From: Eriocheir sinensis | Lineage: Eukaryota > Arthropoda > Malacostraca > Decapoda > Varunidae | Length of the DNA stretch: 64,000 bases | Reading direction: 5' to 3' | Assembly (NCBI RefSeq): GCF_024679095.1 | Contig: NC_066516.1 | Coordinates: 23,518,218-23,582,217, forward strand | Part shown: one piece after another, positions 45,583 through 55,783 of the stretch | Numbering within the stretch: the stretch's first letter is position 1 | How the letters are laid out: every line of letters begins with the position of its first letter | The notes under the pieces: model-generated | What the model was told of the DNA's origin: nothing | Databases searched by the model: none | Seen by the model: the letters and a program-made list of their open reading frames with translations, nothing else | Program-made: the position numbers and the translations under genes

Positions 45583-46045
45583 CACTACTAACACTAAGAA
45601 CACGATTAACCACTACCACACGTTAATCATAAGCCCCTTGACGCTTGCCTGCCTAATGCCTGCCTGGTTCTTGCCCGTGTACCTGTGTCTATCCAGGTGA
45701 CCAGGCGGGCCATCCACGCTGACCCCGCACACCCCCGCCATCCATTAGCCTCTTACGCCCAAGCAGTCCCGAGGGAGGGGCGTGGAGAAGCTGGGCGGTG
45801 TGTGTGTGTGTGTGTGTGTGTGAGGGAGAGTGACGGAGTGGTGGGTGTCTTGCGGTGAGAGGAATGAGATAAAAAGTAAATGTGTTGCAGTGTTGGTGAA
45901 AGACGGAGTGGTGAAGGGAATGGATGTATGTATGGGGGGAGGGGGAGGTGAGAAGGCGCAGGGTACAGAGTTATATAGTAATGGTAGTGTGTACACTGTA
46001 TAGTAGTGGTGGAGTATATGCAGGTTATTCCGTAAATGTGTTTCG
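45583..46045. other. Intron 1, no gene; short (GT)n
   Basis: GT run near 45798-45822; otherwise unique sequence. Confidence 0.5.
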
Positions 46046-46275
46046 AAGGTCCATATTCTCAAAGATTTCGGGGCCTCAACGCACACACATTTGATAAGCC
46101 TTTCGTACAAGTTGTTGGTATTTTCATGGGTAATTCAATGAGCCTAGTGATGGTTTGACAAGGATTCTGTACCATGAACGTGAAAAAAGACTTATCAGAC
46201 CCCAACTAATCTCCTTTGTGGGTTGTGGAAATATATGTTGTCAAGCAGAAAGTGCCTTAGAATACATAGGGACCT
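46046..46275. mobile_element. MITE family B, copy 3 (diverged)
   Basis: Same block order as the copies at 3597 and 58887: ATTCTCAAAGATTTCGG start, ACATTTGATAAGCCTTTCGT, TTTTCATGGGTAATTC, CTAGTGATGGTTTGAC and ...CCTTAGAATAC end. It is the most diverged copy. Confidence 0.65.
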
Positions 46276-46299
46276 AATTCCTAGCCTAACCAAACGTGG

Positions 46300-46535
46300 G
46301 CTAACTTAAACCTTACCTAACCTAGCCAAGCAAAACCAAGCAAAACCAAAGCCAACCAAGCCAACCCAAGCTAGCTCAGCCCCCAACCCAAGCCAACCAA
46401 AGTCAACCTAAGCTAACCCAAACAAATTTCTGGTGATAATTTTATGTACATGCGTCACCTATATAACACCACCATCACCACCACCACCACCACCATCACC
46501 ACCATCACCACCACCACCACCACCACCATTCCCAC
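46300..46535. repeat. Degenerate AACCAAGCC repeats and (CCA)n
   Basis: AACCTAAGC/AACCAAGCC-like words at 46305-46430 and an imperfect ACC run at 46462-46530. Confidence 0.8.
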
Positions 46536-47549
46536 GCCTCTCCAACTACCTTTCTCACCACCGCTATCACCGCCCCCCACCCCTGCCCCCGGCCCGCGCC
46601 CTGGGCTGGTTCGCGTCCCAGATAGGATAGCTTTTACACCCGAGTCTGGCTAATTGAGTCATTTCTCATGGAGTGGTGAGTTGCCCGGCCCGACGCTAGG
46701 GGCTGGCTGGCTGGCTGACTGCCGGACCCGAAACAGCCCCTTCAGCTCAACCCAACCCAATCGAGACCCACCGTGCCCCCGACTAGCAGCCTCCAGTTCT
46801 CACCGTTTTACTTCAATGTATATATGCTCCCGTTGAAACGAGAGCTTATATTGAAGCGAAACCGTTAAAACAGGAGCACATGTTCTCGGTGACATGGTTG
46901 AAACGGGGGTCTATTATGCTTCCTCTAACTGTTTCAGCCAGAAAATATGCTTCCGTGTCAATCGTTTCACCTAGCATATGTGCCCCCATGTCAACTGTTC
47001 AGAACATGTGCTTCTGTGTCAGCAGTCTCATCTCCAGTAAAGACTCCTGCTTCAACACACTCAAATCATAAATATAAGGCCGTTCCCAGAACTGAAAAAC
47101 GGGGGGGTCTTTTTCCTCTTAACGTGAATGTGGACCCTTGTAGCCACTTAGAGGGGCGAGTGGCGAGTGAAGCGAGAAAAATCAGCTACGGGGTTCGAGG
47201 TTTTGAAAATTGACATATTTGTGTGCATTTTCCTGTTGTCAAATCGCAAAACTGGGACACTTCTTCCCAGTTTTTCATTTTGATTTTCCCAGAAAGTAGA
47301 CCTCGTAGCAGATGGGGAGTCGTCCGCCTCCCGTACGACCTCCCCGACCCTCCCCCCATTTCAACCGATGCATCAGTTACCCTGCCTACAACCCAGAGTA
47401 TTCGTCCCCATGTCACTCAATATCATCGATGTTAGTAATATTATTAATGCTGTCGAGGAAATGTTTTTTTTTTCTCATCAATTATCGCTATCATGATCTT
47501 CACCTAAACGCACTCTTCGTCACTCACGCCAACACGAATGACGACACTG
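46536..47549. other. Intron 1, no recognised feature
   Basis: Unique sequence. A 10-bp-stem hairpin, AAACTGGGA...TCCCAGTTT, lies near 47250-47275, and loosely repeated words around ATGTGC lie at 46790-47040. Confidence 0.45.
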
Positions 47550-47751
47550 ATCAATATATTACCTGTTGGCATAATATTAATGGTCAATATATTACCTGTT
47601 GGCATAATATCACTGATGGCTATATGACGGGACACTAATGATGGTGATGGTGGTGATGATGAGAATGATGAAGATAATGAAAAAAGTTATAACTTCTACT
47701 ACTACTACTTATTATACTACTTTACTACTACTACTAGTACTAACACTACTA

Positions 47752-47783
<32 letters not shown>

Positions 47784-47850
47784 CACTACAACTACAACTA
47801 TAAATACTACTACTACTACTACTACTATTACCACTACTACTACTCGCAAA
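47550..47850. repeat. 33-bp duplication and (ACT)n
   Basis: CAATATATTACCTGTTGGCA occurs twice, near 47552 and 47585, followed by a long imperfect ACT run at 47695-47850. Confidence 0.9.
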
Positions 47851-48550
<700 letters not shown>

Positions 48551-48854
48551 AATACCACCAAAAACAACAACAAAGATAACCCGACGTATATAACAGCCAC
48601 GAAGAATATAAGAAAATGACACAGCTGTGGTATGTGCGGGAGTGGGTAGGTGTGGCGGGCAGGCAATGAAGCAGGGCAGCCAGAGAGGGCAGGCAGGCAC
48701 GCGAAGAGGGCAGGCAGGCAGGCAAAGGAAGGACGAAGAAAAGTCAAAGGGCAAAAGGGTCTCTGGAGAACTAAAGAGAAGGGTACGGCAGACTAGGGAC
48801 GACCAGAGAGAAGGGTCGGGCTGGGGCAGACTAGGGATGATGCTGAACAAAAGA

Positions 48855-49363
48855 ACATTAGGAGTCAGCAAAAGGCTAGTAGGCCTATGCAAGGGAGCTC
48901 CTGTAAACCTAATCCCATCAATCTTCGTTATCCAAGAATTTCTCTAACTCTTGAATGTATCTATAGTGCTGGCATTCACAACATGACTGCCAGGCCTGTT
49001 CCACTCACCCACCACTCTATTGATTAACCCATGCTACGAGTCATGAATTAAGCCACTCCACATGAGACCGAATGCTCCTGGCTATTATCGACTTCAACAT
49101 CTTGCCTACAACTGATGATAAGCTAATTGGACGATAATTAGAAGTGGATGACCAGACGTCCATTCAGAAATAGACGTCACGTTAGCTACATTCCACAGAC
49201 CAGACACAAAGCCAGAATTAAACTAAATCTTGAATATATCAGCTAATGGGCCACTGAGAACCTTCTTGCATTCCTTCTGAACCCGTGGAAATATTTCGTC
49301 AGGTTCTGGAAAACTATTATACTTTACCAACTTGTTCATCTCATCCCGGACAACCTGCCTGGG
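48855..49363 (-). pseudogene. Decayed, internally deleted LINE (CR1/Jockey-type RT)
   Basis: Reading the minus strand from 49363: QVVRDEMNKL, a diverged PEPDEIFPRVQKECKKVLSG block, then after a stop and a frameshift SNYRPISLSSVVGKMLKS. These are typical of the N-terminal RT region of CR1/Jockey-like LINEs. After a stop the sequence jumps to VVGEWNRPGSHVVNASTIDT, a typical C-terminal ORF2 tail, so the RT catalytic centre is deleted. The 3' flank ends in CTCCTAATGTTCTT, like the tail at 58209. Stops and frameshifts make it non-functional. Confidence 0.8.
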
Positions 49364-50100
49364 GAAGGAAGGGTTGGGGTGTGACAGTTATTTTTTCAGT
49401 GCTTTTGTGAGCTGGGGGGACTTGGGTGAACTGGGATGGGAGTGAGGCTAGCTAGGACGGGTCTGGGGTAGGTGAGGACGAGAGGATCGGGTGGGGAAGG
49501 AAAGGTTGGGGAGTAACAGTTATTTTTTCAGTGCTTTTGTGAGCTGGGGGAACTTGGGTGAACTGGGGCAGACTGGTAAACTGGGATGGGAGTAAGGCTA
49601 ACTAGGACGGGTCTGGGTATAGGTGAGGACGAGAGGATCGGGTGGGGAAGGAAGGGCTGGGGAGTAACAGTTATTTTTCAGTGCTTCTGTGACCTGGGGG
49701 ACTTTGGTGAACTGGGGCAGACTGGTAAACTGGGATGGGAGTAAGGCTAGCTAGGACGGGTCTGGGGTAGGTGAGGACGAGAGGATCGGGTGGGGAAGGA
49801 AGGGTTGGGGAGTAACAGTTATTTTTCAGTGCTTCTGTGACCTGGGGGACTTTGGTGAACTGGGGCAGACTCTGGTGAACTGGGATGGGAGTAAGGCTAG
49901 CTAGGACGGGTCTGGGTATAGGTGAGGACGAGAGGATCGGGAGGGGAAGGAAGGGTTGGGGAGTAACAGTTATTTTTCAGTGATTTTGTGAGCTGGGGGG
50001 ACTTAGGTGAACTGGGGCAGACTGGTAAACTGGGATGGGAGTAAGGCTAACTAGGACGGGTCTGGGGTAGGTGAGGACGAGAGGGTCGGGTGGGGACGAG
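49364..50100. repeat. ~150-bp satellite array, about 5 units
   Basis: CAGTTATTTTT recurs at 49385, 49517, 49668, 49816 and 49967. Shared blocks include GTAAACTGGGATGGGAGTAA and GAGGACGAGAGGATCGGG. The first unit is short (132 bp) and abuts the LINE relic; the others are 148-151 bp. Confidence 0.95.
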
Positions 50101-50465
50101 GGAGACACACACTCCGCCTCCTGTCACAACTTAGCTTCAAAAACCCGTGAAATCCAATTATCACACGACTTCTCTGCTCCTCCTCCTGTGGGACCCTCCT
50201 CTTCCTCCTCCTCCTCCTTTTCCTCTTCCTTCTCCTCCTCCACGGCACGAACTTAGGTATTTAAAAGGAGACAAAAAAAAAAAAGTGAGGCAGGAAAGGA
50301 GGAGGAAAAAAAAAACTAAAGAAAGACTCTAGTGTTCAGGACTCGGCAAGGACAAAAAAAAAAAAAAAAAAAGAGGGAAGGAGTGAATGAAAGAAGTGAC
50401 GAAAAAAAAATTAGGGAGAAAAAGATTAACAAAATGTTTTTCATGGCTCCCCGCGGATCCCTTGG

Positions 50466-50468
<3 letters not shown>
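50101..50468. other. Intron 1, no gene; C/T-rich then A-rich
   Basis: CTCCTC-rich patch 50175-50245, then A-rich sequence with A runs near 50275 and 50355. Nothing recognised. Confidence 0.5.

Positions 50469-50530
<62 letters not shown>
50469..50530. repeat. (GT)n microsatellite
   Basis: About 31 GT units. Confidence 0.95.
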
Positions 50531-50533
<3 letters not shown>

Positions 50534-50679
50534 TGGATTGCGTTGGTGTTCGCGTGATTAACCTAAACTCGTCCTTATCACATCTAAAATCTTAACCACA
50601 CTTTACAAGACCTCAAAACAAACATCAGGAAACATATTTACAAGATTAATGGGATTTTTATACGTAGCCATGCGCATAC

Positions 50680-51365
50680 GAGTAGCGGGCTTTTTTTTTC
50701 GAGTAGCGGGCTTTTTTTTTCGAGTAGCGGGCTTTTTTTTCGAGTAGCGGGCTTTTTTTTTCGAGTAGCGGGCTTTTTTGGGGAGTAGCGGGCTTTTTTT
50801 TGAGTAGCGGGCTTTTTTGGGGAGTAGCGGTTTTTTTTTTGATAGCGGGCTTTTTTTGTGTAGCGGGCTTTTTTGGGGAGTAGCGGGCTTTTTTTTGAGT
50901 AGCGGGCTTTTTTGGGGAGTAGCGGGCTTTTTTTTGAGTAGCGGGCTTTTTTTGGGAGTAGCGGTTTTTTTTTGAGTAGCGGGCTTTTTTTTGAGTAGCG
51001 GGCTTTTTTTTGAGTAGCGGGCTTTTTTTTTCGAGTAGCGGGCTTTTTTTTCGAGTAGCGGGCTTTTTTCGAGTAGCGGGCTTTTTTCGTGAAGCGGGCT
51101 TTTTTCGAGTAGCGGGCTTTTTTCGTGAAGCGGGCTTTTTTCGTGAAGCGGGCTTTTTTCGAGTAGCGGGCTTTTTTCGAGTAGCGGGCTTTTTTCGAGT
51201 AGCGGGCTTTTTTCGAGTAGCGGGCTTTTTTTTTCGTGTAGCGGGCTTGTTTTTCGAGTAGCGGGCTTTTTTTTCGTGTAGCGGGCTTGTTTTTCGAGTA
51301 GCGGGCTTTTTTTTTCGAGTAGCGGGCTTTTTTTTTCGAGTAGCGGGCTTTTTTTTTTTTTTTGT
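50680..51365. repeat. 18-21-bp minisatellite, about 36 units
   Basis: Unit GAGTAGCGGGCTTTTTTTTC, with variable T-run length and variants GTGTAGCGGGC, GTGAAGCGGGC and GGGGAGTAGCGGGC. Variants cluster (GGGGAGTAG on the left, CGTGAAG in the middle), showing local duplication. All three minus-strand frames stay open for over 260 codons as Lys/Ser/Ala-rich repeats; this is an artefact. The last unit leads into the SINE-C body. Confidence 0.95.
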
Positions 51366-51480
51366 GTGCCCTTGAGCTGCTGTTGTAAAAAAAAAAAAAT
51401 ACATGTAGAAATGACAAATACACCCGGAATCGAACCCTGGCACACAAACCAAACACATTTACCACAGTTTACCAGATCAA
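51366..51480 (-). mobile_element. tRNA-derived SINE, family C (head and body)
   Basis: On the minus strand, an A-box-like TGGTAAACTGTGG (about 51462-51474) and a B-box CAGGGTTCGATTCCGGG (about 51424-51440) are followed by a T run, ACAACAGCAGCTCAAGGGCA and an A run. The sequence then continues straight into the minisatellite, read as AAAGCCCGCTACTC repeats. The body and one tail unit recur at 3950-4032. The minisatellite is therefore probably the amplified SINE tail. Confidence 0.7.
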
Positions 51481-51768
51481 TGCAGAGAGACATCAGCAAG
51501 TCAAGTCAGCCGCCGAGAAATTCAATTCATCACCTGAACATGAACTATTAATATGAAAGAGATAACTAATGGGGAAGTTGTACTAATATAGACACCGATT
51601 TCATATTGTGACTGGTGATGTTTTTTCTAAGTAACAGAAGCAGCTCAAGGGAAATATAAGGACACACACAACAGAGCCCGCTAACTGTAACTCCTGCAAA
51701 AGAAAACAGACTTGTGTGGGCGTTAAGAAGTTGTTTTTCCCGTTTAGTTGAAAATGGGTTTAAGTGAC
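51481..51768. other. Intron 1, no recognised feature
   Basis: Unique sequence; nothing recognised. Confidence 0.5.
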
Positions 51769-52170
51769 AAAGATCAGGAGGTACACAGAGGGAGTCAGTG
51801 AGATGTAAGTACAGGGATCAGGAGGCAAACAGAGGGAGTCAGTGAGATGTAAGTACAGGGATCAGAAGGTAAACAGAGGGAGTCAGTGAGATGTAAGTAC
51901 AGGGATCAGAAGGTAAACAGAGGGAGTCAGTGAGATGTAAGTACAGGGATCAGAAGGTAAACAGAGGGAGTCAGTGAGATGTAAGTACAGGGATCAGGGG
52001 GTACACAGAGGGAGTCAGTGAGATGTAAGTAGAGGGATCAGGAGGTATATAGAAGAAGTCAGTGAGATGTAAGTACAGGGATCAGAAGGTAAACAGAGGG
52101 AGTCAGTGAGATGTAAGTACAGGGATCAGGAGGCAAACAGAGGGAGTAAGTGAGATGTAAGTAAAAGCGC
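51769..52170. repeat. 44-bp tandem array, 9 units
   Basis: GTCAGTGAGATGTAAGTA recurs every 44 bp (51794, 51838, 51882, 51926, 51970, 52014, 52058, 52102; last GTAAGTGAG at 52146). Units are very similar, so expansion is recent. Confidence 0.97.
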
Positions 52171-53152
52171 TAAAGTCTCGTCCTTGTGTTAATTAATGCA
52201 CTGAGGGTAATAAGTATGGGATTCGTTTTTATAAGCTCTCGTGTTAGAAAATAAAATATGAAACACTCCCCCACGCACACACTCCCCCCCCCCCTCCGCC
52301 CTCCCCCCCACACACGCAGGTGCAGGAGGGTAATACACGGGGTGGCTGGTGGCCAAGGCGGCGGAGTGGCGCGTGTACCGTATGATCAGCCGTAATCCGC
52401 GTCGCCCCGCCACGCCGCCGCGAGAAACCCAGCAAAAATCCGTGACTTCTTCACTCGGGGGCTTAACGCTGCCTGTGACACGTGTCTTCAAGCCCGGCGG
52501 GGAGGCTAAGTGAAAGTGGCACTCGGGGTGGGGTGGCACTGAGGGAGGGTGGCACTTGGGGTGAGGCGGCGGTAAGGGAGGTGGCACTTTGGCTCCACGA
52601 GGGGGCCTGGGAGGGGCAGCAGAGTAGATGGGTTAGGAGCCAGGGAGGGAGGCTTCGTAAGTGGAGGAGAAGCTACTGACACCACGGAGGGTTTGGCGAA
52701 GAGAAGGGCGGCTCTGTGAAGGGAGGAGGAGGGGCAGGGGCGTGGCACTACCTACGTGGGGAAATGGACAGGCACAGTACAGGAGTGAAGGATGCCATGA
52801 CTGGAGAGGAGCACTTAGGTTGTGAAGTATGTATGTCAGGCAGTGTCTTTGTCATTGAACATCAGAGGACTTTGAAGAACTGGGTCGAGACAGGCAACTC
52901 TTTGGGTCGTCAACTCTTCACATAGCGGGAGGTGCATGCACATATCGTAGTACTGTCAGAAGGCAATGCGTCGTAAGATTAGGTTGGGTTAGGTTGTTGG
53001 GTTAGTTCGTAAGGGCAATATTCAAAACAGAGCTCACTAAGAAAAGTTTTTAAAATCTCTGCTATAAAGGGTGAGGACAAGATATACATAAGCGGCACTG
53101 CTATATAGAACAAGATGTGGCACTGTTTTAAGAAAGGTTTGAAGATCGCGGT

Positions 53153-53155
<3 letters not shown>
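52171..53155. other. Intron 1, no recognised feature
   Basis: C-run and CAC-rich patch near 52262-52320, GGTGGCACT-like words at 52510-52590, then unique sequence. A short TTAGGTTGGGTTAGGTTG near 52978 resembles arthropod TTAGG telomere DNA but is too short to matter. Confidence 0.5.

Positions 53156-53188
<33 letters not shown>
53156..53188. repeat. (GA)n microsatellite
   Basis: About 16 GA units. Confidence 0.95.
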
Positions 53189-53190
<2 letters not shown>

Positions 53191-53204
53191 AAGCTGTCAC
53201 ATGC

Positions 53205-53478
53205 ACTACTCTATTGTCACCTAACCAAACTTTCGTCACAGTCAACCGTCTACTCCGTCTCTACATGGCACTGAGACGGGGAGATACGAGGAAGGGAACC
53301 ACTCTTTTGTCACCTAACCAATCTTTCCTTTCTTCTAGACGAGAAAGTTACTTCAAAATGCAAAAACAAGCCGTAGTGATGCTCTTTGTCATCTAACCAA
53401 CCCTTTCTCTCCTCCACTGACGAGGTCGAGAAATGACGCGTCTCGATTCCTTAACCAACCTCTCGTCTCCCCCCACAG
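53205..53478 (+). promoter_or_regulatory. Reiterated 3' splice-site module before Prrx exon 2
   Basis: Three clear degenerate units and one looser one each carry a branch-point-like CTAACCAA/TTAACCAA (at 53221, 53314, 53393, 53451) followed by a pyrimidine tract. Three of them then reach a position followed by ACGAG. The last (CCCCCACAG at 53478) is the acceptor that joins in frame. The second (CTTTCTTCTAG at 53338, then ACGAG) is also a good acceptor. In the third, the AG has become TG before ACGAG. Using the second site would read 11 codons after the split Asp and stop at TAG, 53374-53376, before the homeodomain. Confidence 0.7.
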
Positions 53479-53645
53479 ACGAGGATGCTGAGGGTCGCAA
53501 GAAGAAACCTCGCCGGAACCGGACCACCTTCACCTCCGTCCAGCTAACGGCGCTCGAGAAGGTGTTTGAGCGGACCCACTACCCGGACGCCTTCGTCAGG
53601 GAGGAGCTGGCCAAGCGGACGAGCCTGAGCGAGGCGCGCGTGCAG
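53479..53645 (+). CDS. Prrx: Prrx-type homeobox protein, exon 2 (homeodomain positions 1-46)
   Basis: The first two bases complete the codon split with exon 1; 55 full codons follow (residues 222-276). An acidic stretch (DEDAEG) and basic RKKKP lead into a paired-class homeodomain: RRNRTTFTS with Phe8, Leu16 and Phe20, then [19 protein letters not shown] and LSEARVQ. The phrase [13 protein letters not shown] is characteristic of Prrx1/2 and relatives. The exon ends after Gln46 at GTGAGG, the widely conserved 46/47 intron of paired-like homeobox genes. Helix 3 (Trp48, Asn51, and residue 50, which sets DNA preference) must lie in the next exon, which I did not find before 64000. Arx/Alx- and Drgx-type proteins are alternatives, but the exon-1 octapeptide favours Prrx. 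Confidence 0.93.
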
Positions 53646-54100
53646 GTGAGGGGGAAGGGAGGAGGAGAGAGGGGAGGAATAATGGAAGGGAGAAGGGAAG
53701 AAAGAGATAAATGGGAAAATGAGGGAAAAGGAAAAGAGGAGAGGGAGAGGAACACTAATGGAAGGGAAGAATGAGAGAAATGGGAAGAGGAAAAAGAGGG
53801 AGAAGGAAAAGAAGATAGGGAGAAGAGGGACAGAGGAAAGAAGAGAAGGAAGAGAAAACGGGAAAGAGGAAGAAGAGGGAAAAGAAAAAAAAGGAGGAAG
53901 GATAATAAGAAACAGAGGGAGAAAGGAAAGAAGAGAAGGAAGATATAAAGAGGAAGAGGAAGAAGAGGGATATAGAAAAACAGATAAGGAGAGGAAAGGA
54001 AAGAATAAACAGGAGGGGAAAGAAGAGAAAAAGAAGGTAGAGAGCTTGGAAAGGAAAGAGAGATTGAAAATAGAAGGGGAATCGACATCTTGCTCTGTCT
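53646..54100 (+). repeat. Polypurine start of Prrx-like intron 2
   Basis: Immediately after the donor, about 430 bp of the + (sense) strand are almost exclusively A and G. The pre-mRNA would begin this intron with a very long GA-rich run. Open frames across it are compositional. Confidence 0.9.
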
Positions 54101-54365
54101 GGTTAACCCTTTAATGGGAGTACCGTGTCGTGGGCTATTTTACACATTGTTTTTAGCCCTTCTTCCGTCTCCTATGCCGTAGAAAATAAGAAAAGTGGAG
54201 TACCGTGTCGTGGGCTATTTTACACATTATTTTTAGGCCTTCTTCCGTCTCCTGTGCCGTAAAAAATAAGAAAAGTGGAGTACCGTCTCGTGGGTTATTT
54301 TACACATTGTTTTTAGGCCTTCTTCAGTCTCCTATGCCGTAAAAAGTAGGAAAAGTGGGCTATAT
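54101..54365. repeat. ~81-bp tandem array, 3 units, starting at TTAACCCTTTAATGGG
   Basis: GAGTACCGTGTCGTGGGC followed by TATTTTACACATT and TTCTTCCGTCTCCTATGCCG repeats three times. The left boundary TTAACCCTTTAATGGG resembles the ends of the TTAA-flanked elements, but no opposite end was found. Confidence 0.9.
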
Positions 54366-54532
54366 AATTTTACCAGTTTTTGTTTCTTTGTTTTTTTGCC
54401 CTTCATCTATCACTTAAGCCATACGTACGAAGAAAGAAAAAGTGAGTCCCCAACGAAATACCAAAAAAAAAAAAAAGAAAAAAAGAGTGAGTGATCGAGT
54501 TGTGACGTGTTAGGCGCCGGACAGAGAACTTG

Positions 54533-54740
54533 CAGCGTTGTCAAATTATCGAGCGCATCACATTGCCCTTCCGTAGTTTCTGACACATATAACTATTGCG
54601 AAAATGAAAGAAAACCATCACTATTTAACATTTTCAGCGGTAACTTTAATTTCCGATCGTTACTTGTAAAGGTACGAGAGTTTGAGGAATGAAAATGCTA
54701 AAAATACGATGTTCAAAAGTACGATAATTTGGCAGCGCTG
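54533..54740. mobile_element. hAT-type MITE, copy 2
   Basis: Left end CAGCGTTGTCAAATTATCG and complement of right end CAGCGCTGCCAAATTATCG are inverted repeats related to the copy at 38759. Candidate duplications CAGAGAAC (54522-54529) and CAGAGAAG (54741-54748) match at 7 of 8 bases, but with three extra bases on the left, so the boundary is less certain. It lies in the probable intron 2. Confidence 0.7.
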
Positions 54741-55002
54741 CAGAGAAGGTCAGCGGCGCCATGTCACTCGCCGCGGTCACCACCCTTGGCTATCTGACCG
54801 ACCTGTTTACTCCTTGGCGAAGCGCTGACTCGGGCCATAAGAAGCGCCGCCTGACCGCATCACCTCACGCCTCACACACAAGCAAAATATCTCGTGTTTG
54901 TGCCGCCCCCGCCCCCCTACCCCCCACCAGCCCACCCCCTCCCCGTGCCTCTTCTGTTTCTGCTTCTGCTTCTGCTCCTGCTCCCGCCGCGCCTCAGGTT
55001 AA

Positions 55003-55226
55003 GACCGGCATTCTAAGACACTTTCACTTCTCACATTAACTATTCATAATGGTCAAAGAAAGGATCAGTCGGGTTCTAATGAGTGTTTCTTTACTCATTC
55101 GCTACTGAAGAAGGGTCAAACTACCACCAGGGTCATAAAACTACTCCTGGAAATGCCCTCAACTCATACGAAAGCCTTGGCAAATATGTGAACTTGGGCG
55201 ACGAAATGTTTTATAATACAACCCGT
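55003..55226. mobile_element. MITE family B, copy 4
   Basis: GACCGGCATTCTAAGACACT start, CACCAGGGTCATAAAACTAC core, and GGGCGACGAAATG...TATAATACAACCC end match the copy at 40823 in the same orientation. Confidence 0.8.
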
Positions 55227-55466
55227 GACCTGTCTCTTCTCCGCGGCGGTCATTAGCTATTCACGCCTTTCTGGTAACAAACACAGTAACTCACCGTTCT
55301 GGTAACAGGGACAGGAGCGTGATAACTGTTTAAATGCTGTTCTGAACTTTCTAACTGTATGCCTTTAGCTATACCCTGACTTCACTGAACAAGGCTCTCT
55401 ACTCGAGCTCATCTGTATAAGGCTATAAGCAGTCCAGCCTCCTAATGCAAAAAAATTACCACTGTC
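55227..55466. other. No recognised feature
   Basis: Unique sequence between a MITE and a tandem array. Confidence 0.5.
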
Positions 55467-55783
55467 TTCATTTTTTCATCCCAGAACACTATCTTCATTT
55501 TTTCATCCCAGAACACTATCTTCATTTTTTCATCCCAGAACACTATCTTCATTTTTTCATCCCAGAACACTATCTTCATTTTTTCATCCCAGAACACTAT
55601 CTTCTTTTTTTCATCCCAGAACACTATCTTCATTTTTTCATCCCAGAACACTATCTTCATTTTTTCATCCCAGAACACTATCTTCATTTTTTCATCCCAG
55701 AACACTATCTTCATTTTTTCATCCCAGAACACTATCTTCATTTTTTCATCCCAGAACACTATCTTCATTTTTTCATCCCAGAA
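55467..55783. repeat. 27-bp tandem array, about 12 units
   Basis: Unit TTTTTTCATCCCAGAACACT plus ATCTTCA, almost perfectly conserved over 12 copies (one unit has TTCTTTTTTTCATC). The multiple-of-three period keeps frames open on both strands (LHFFIPEHY on +, DEKMKIVFW on -). It is judged non-coding. Confidence 0.97.

Noticed and set aside
47250..47275. 10-bp-stem hairpin resembling a regulatory RNA stem-loop
   Set aside because: Isolated, not next to a gene end, and it lacks the histone stem-loop consensus.
51424..51440. A perfect tRNA T-arm-like sequence that might mark a tRNA gene
   Set aside because: No acceptor stem or anticodon arm can be folded; it is the B-box of a SINE head. The same applies to the B-boxes near 178 and 34801.
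50603..51499. A 298-codon minus frame with Lys-rich repeats
   Set aside because: All three frames on that strand stay open because the 18-21-bp minisatellite has no stop codon; the upstream part is a SINE.
51769..52170. Regular direct repeats that might suggest CRISPR
   Set aside because: Units are contiguous with no variable spacers, and the context is eukaryotic. No CRISPR-like repeat-spacer pattern was found anywhere.
52978..53006. TTAGG-like telomeric repeat
   Set aside because: Only a few degenerate units; likewise the GTTAGGG words near 9447. Too short for an interstitial telomere call.
54761..55039. A 92-codon frame with a good ATG context and a basic KKRR motif
   Set aside because: It sits between two MITEs, its end runs into one of them, and the second half is Ala/Pro/Ser low-complexity. 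A real exon cannot be excluded, but support is too thin.
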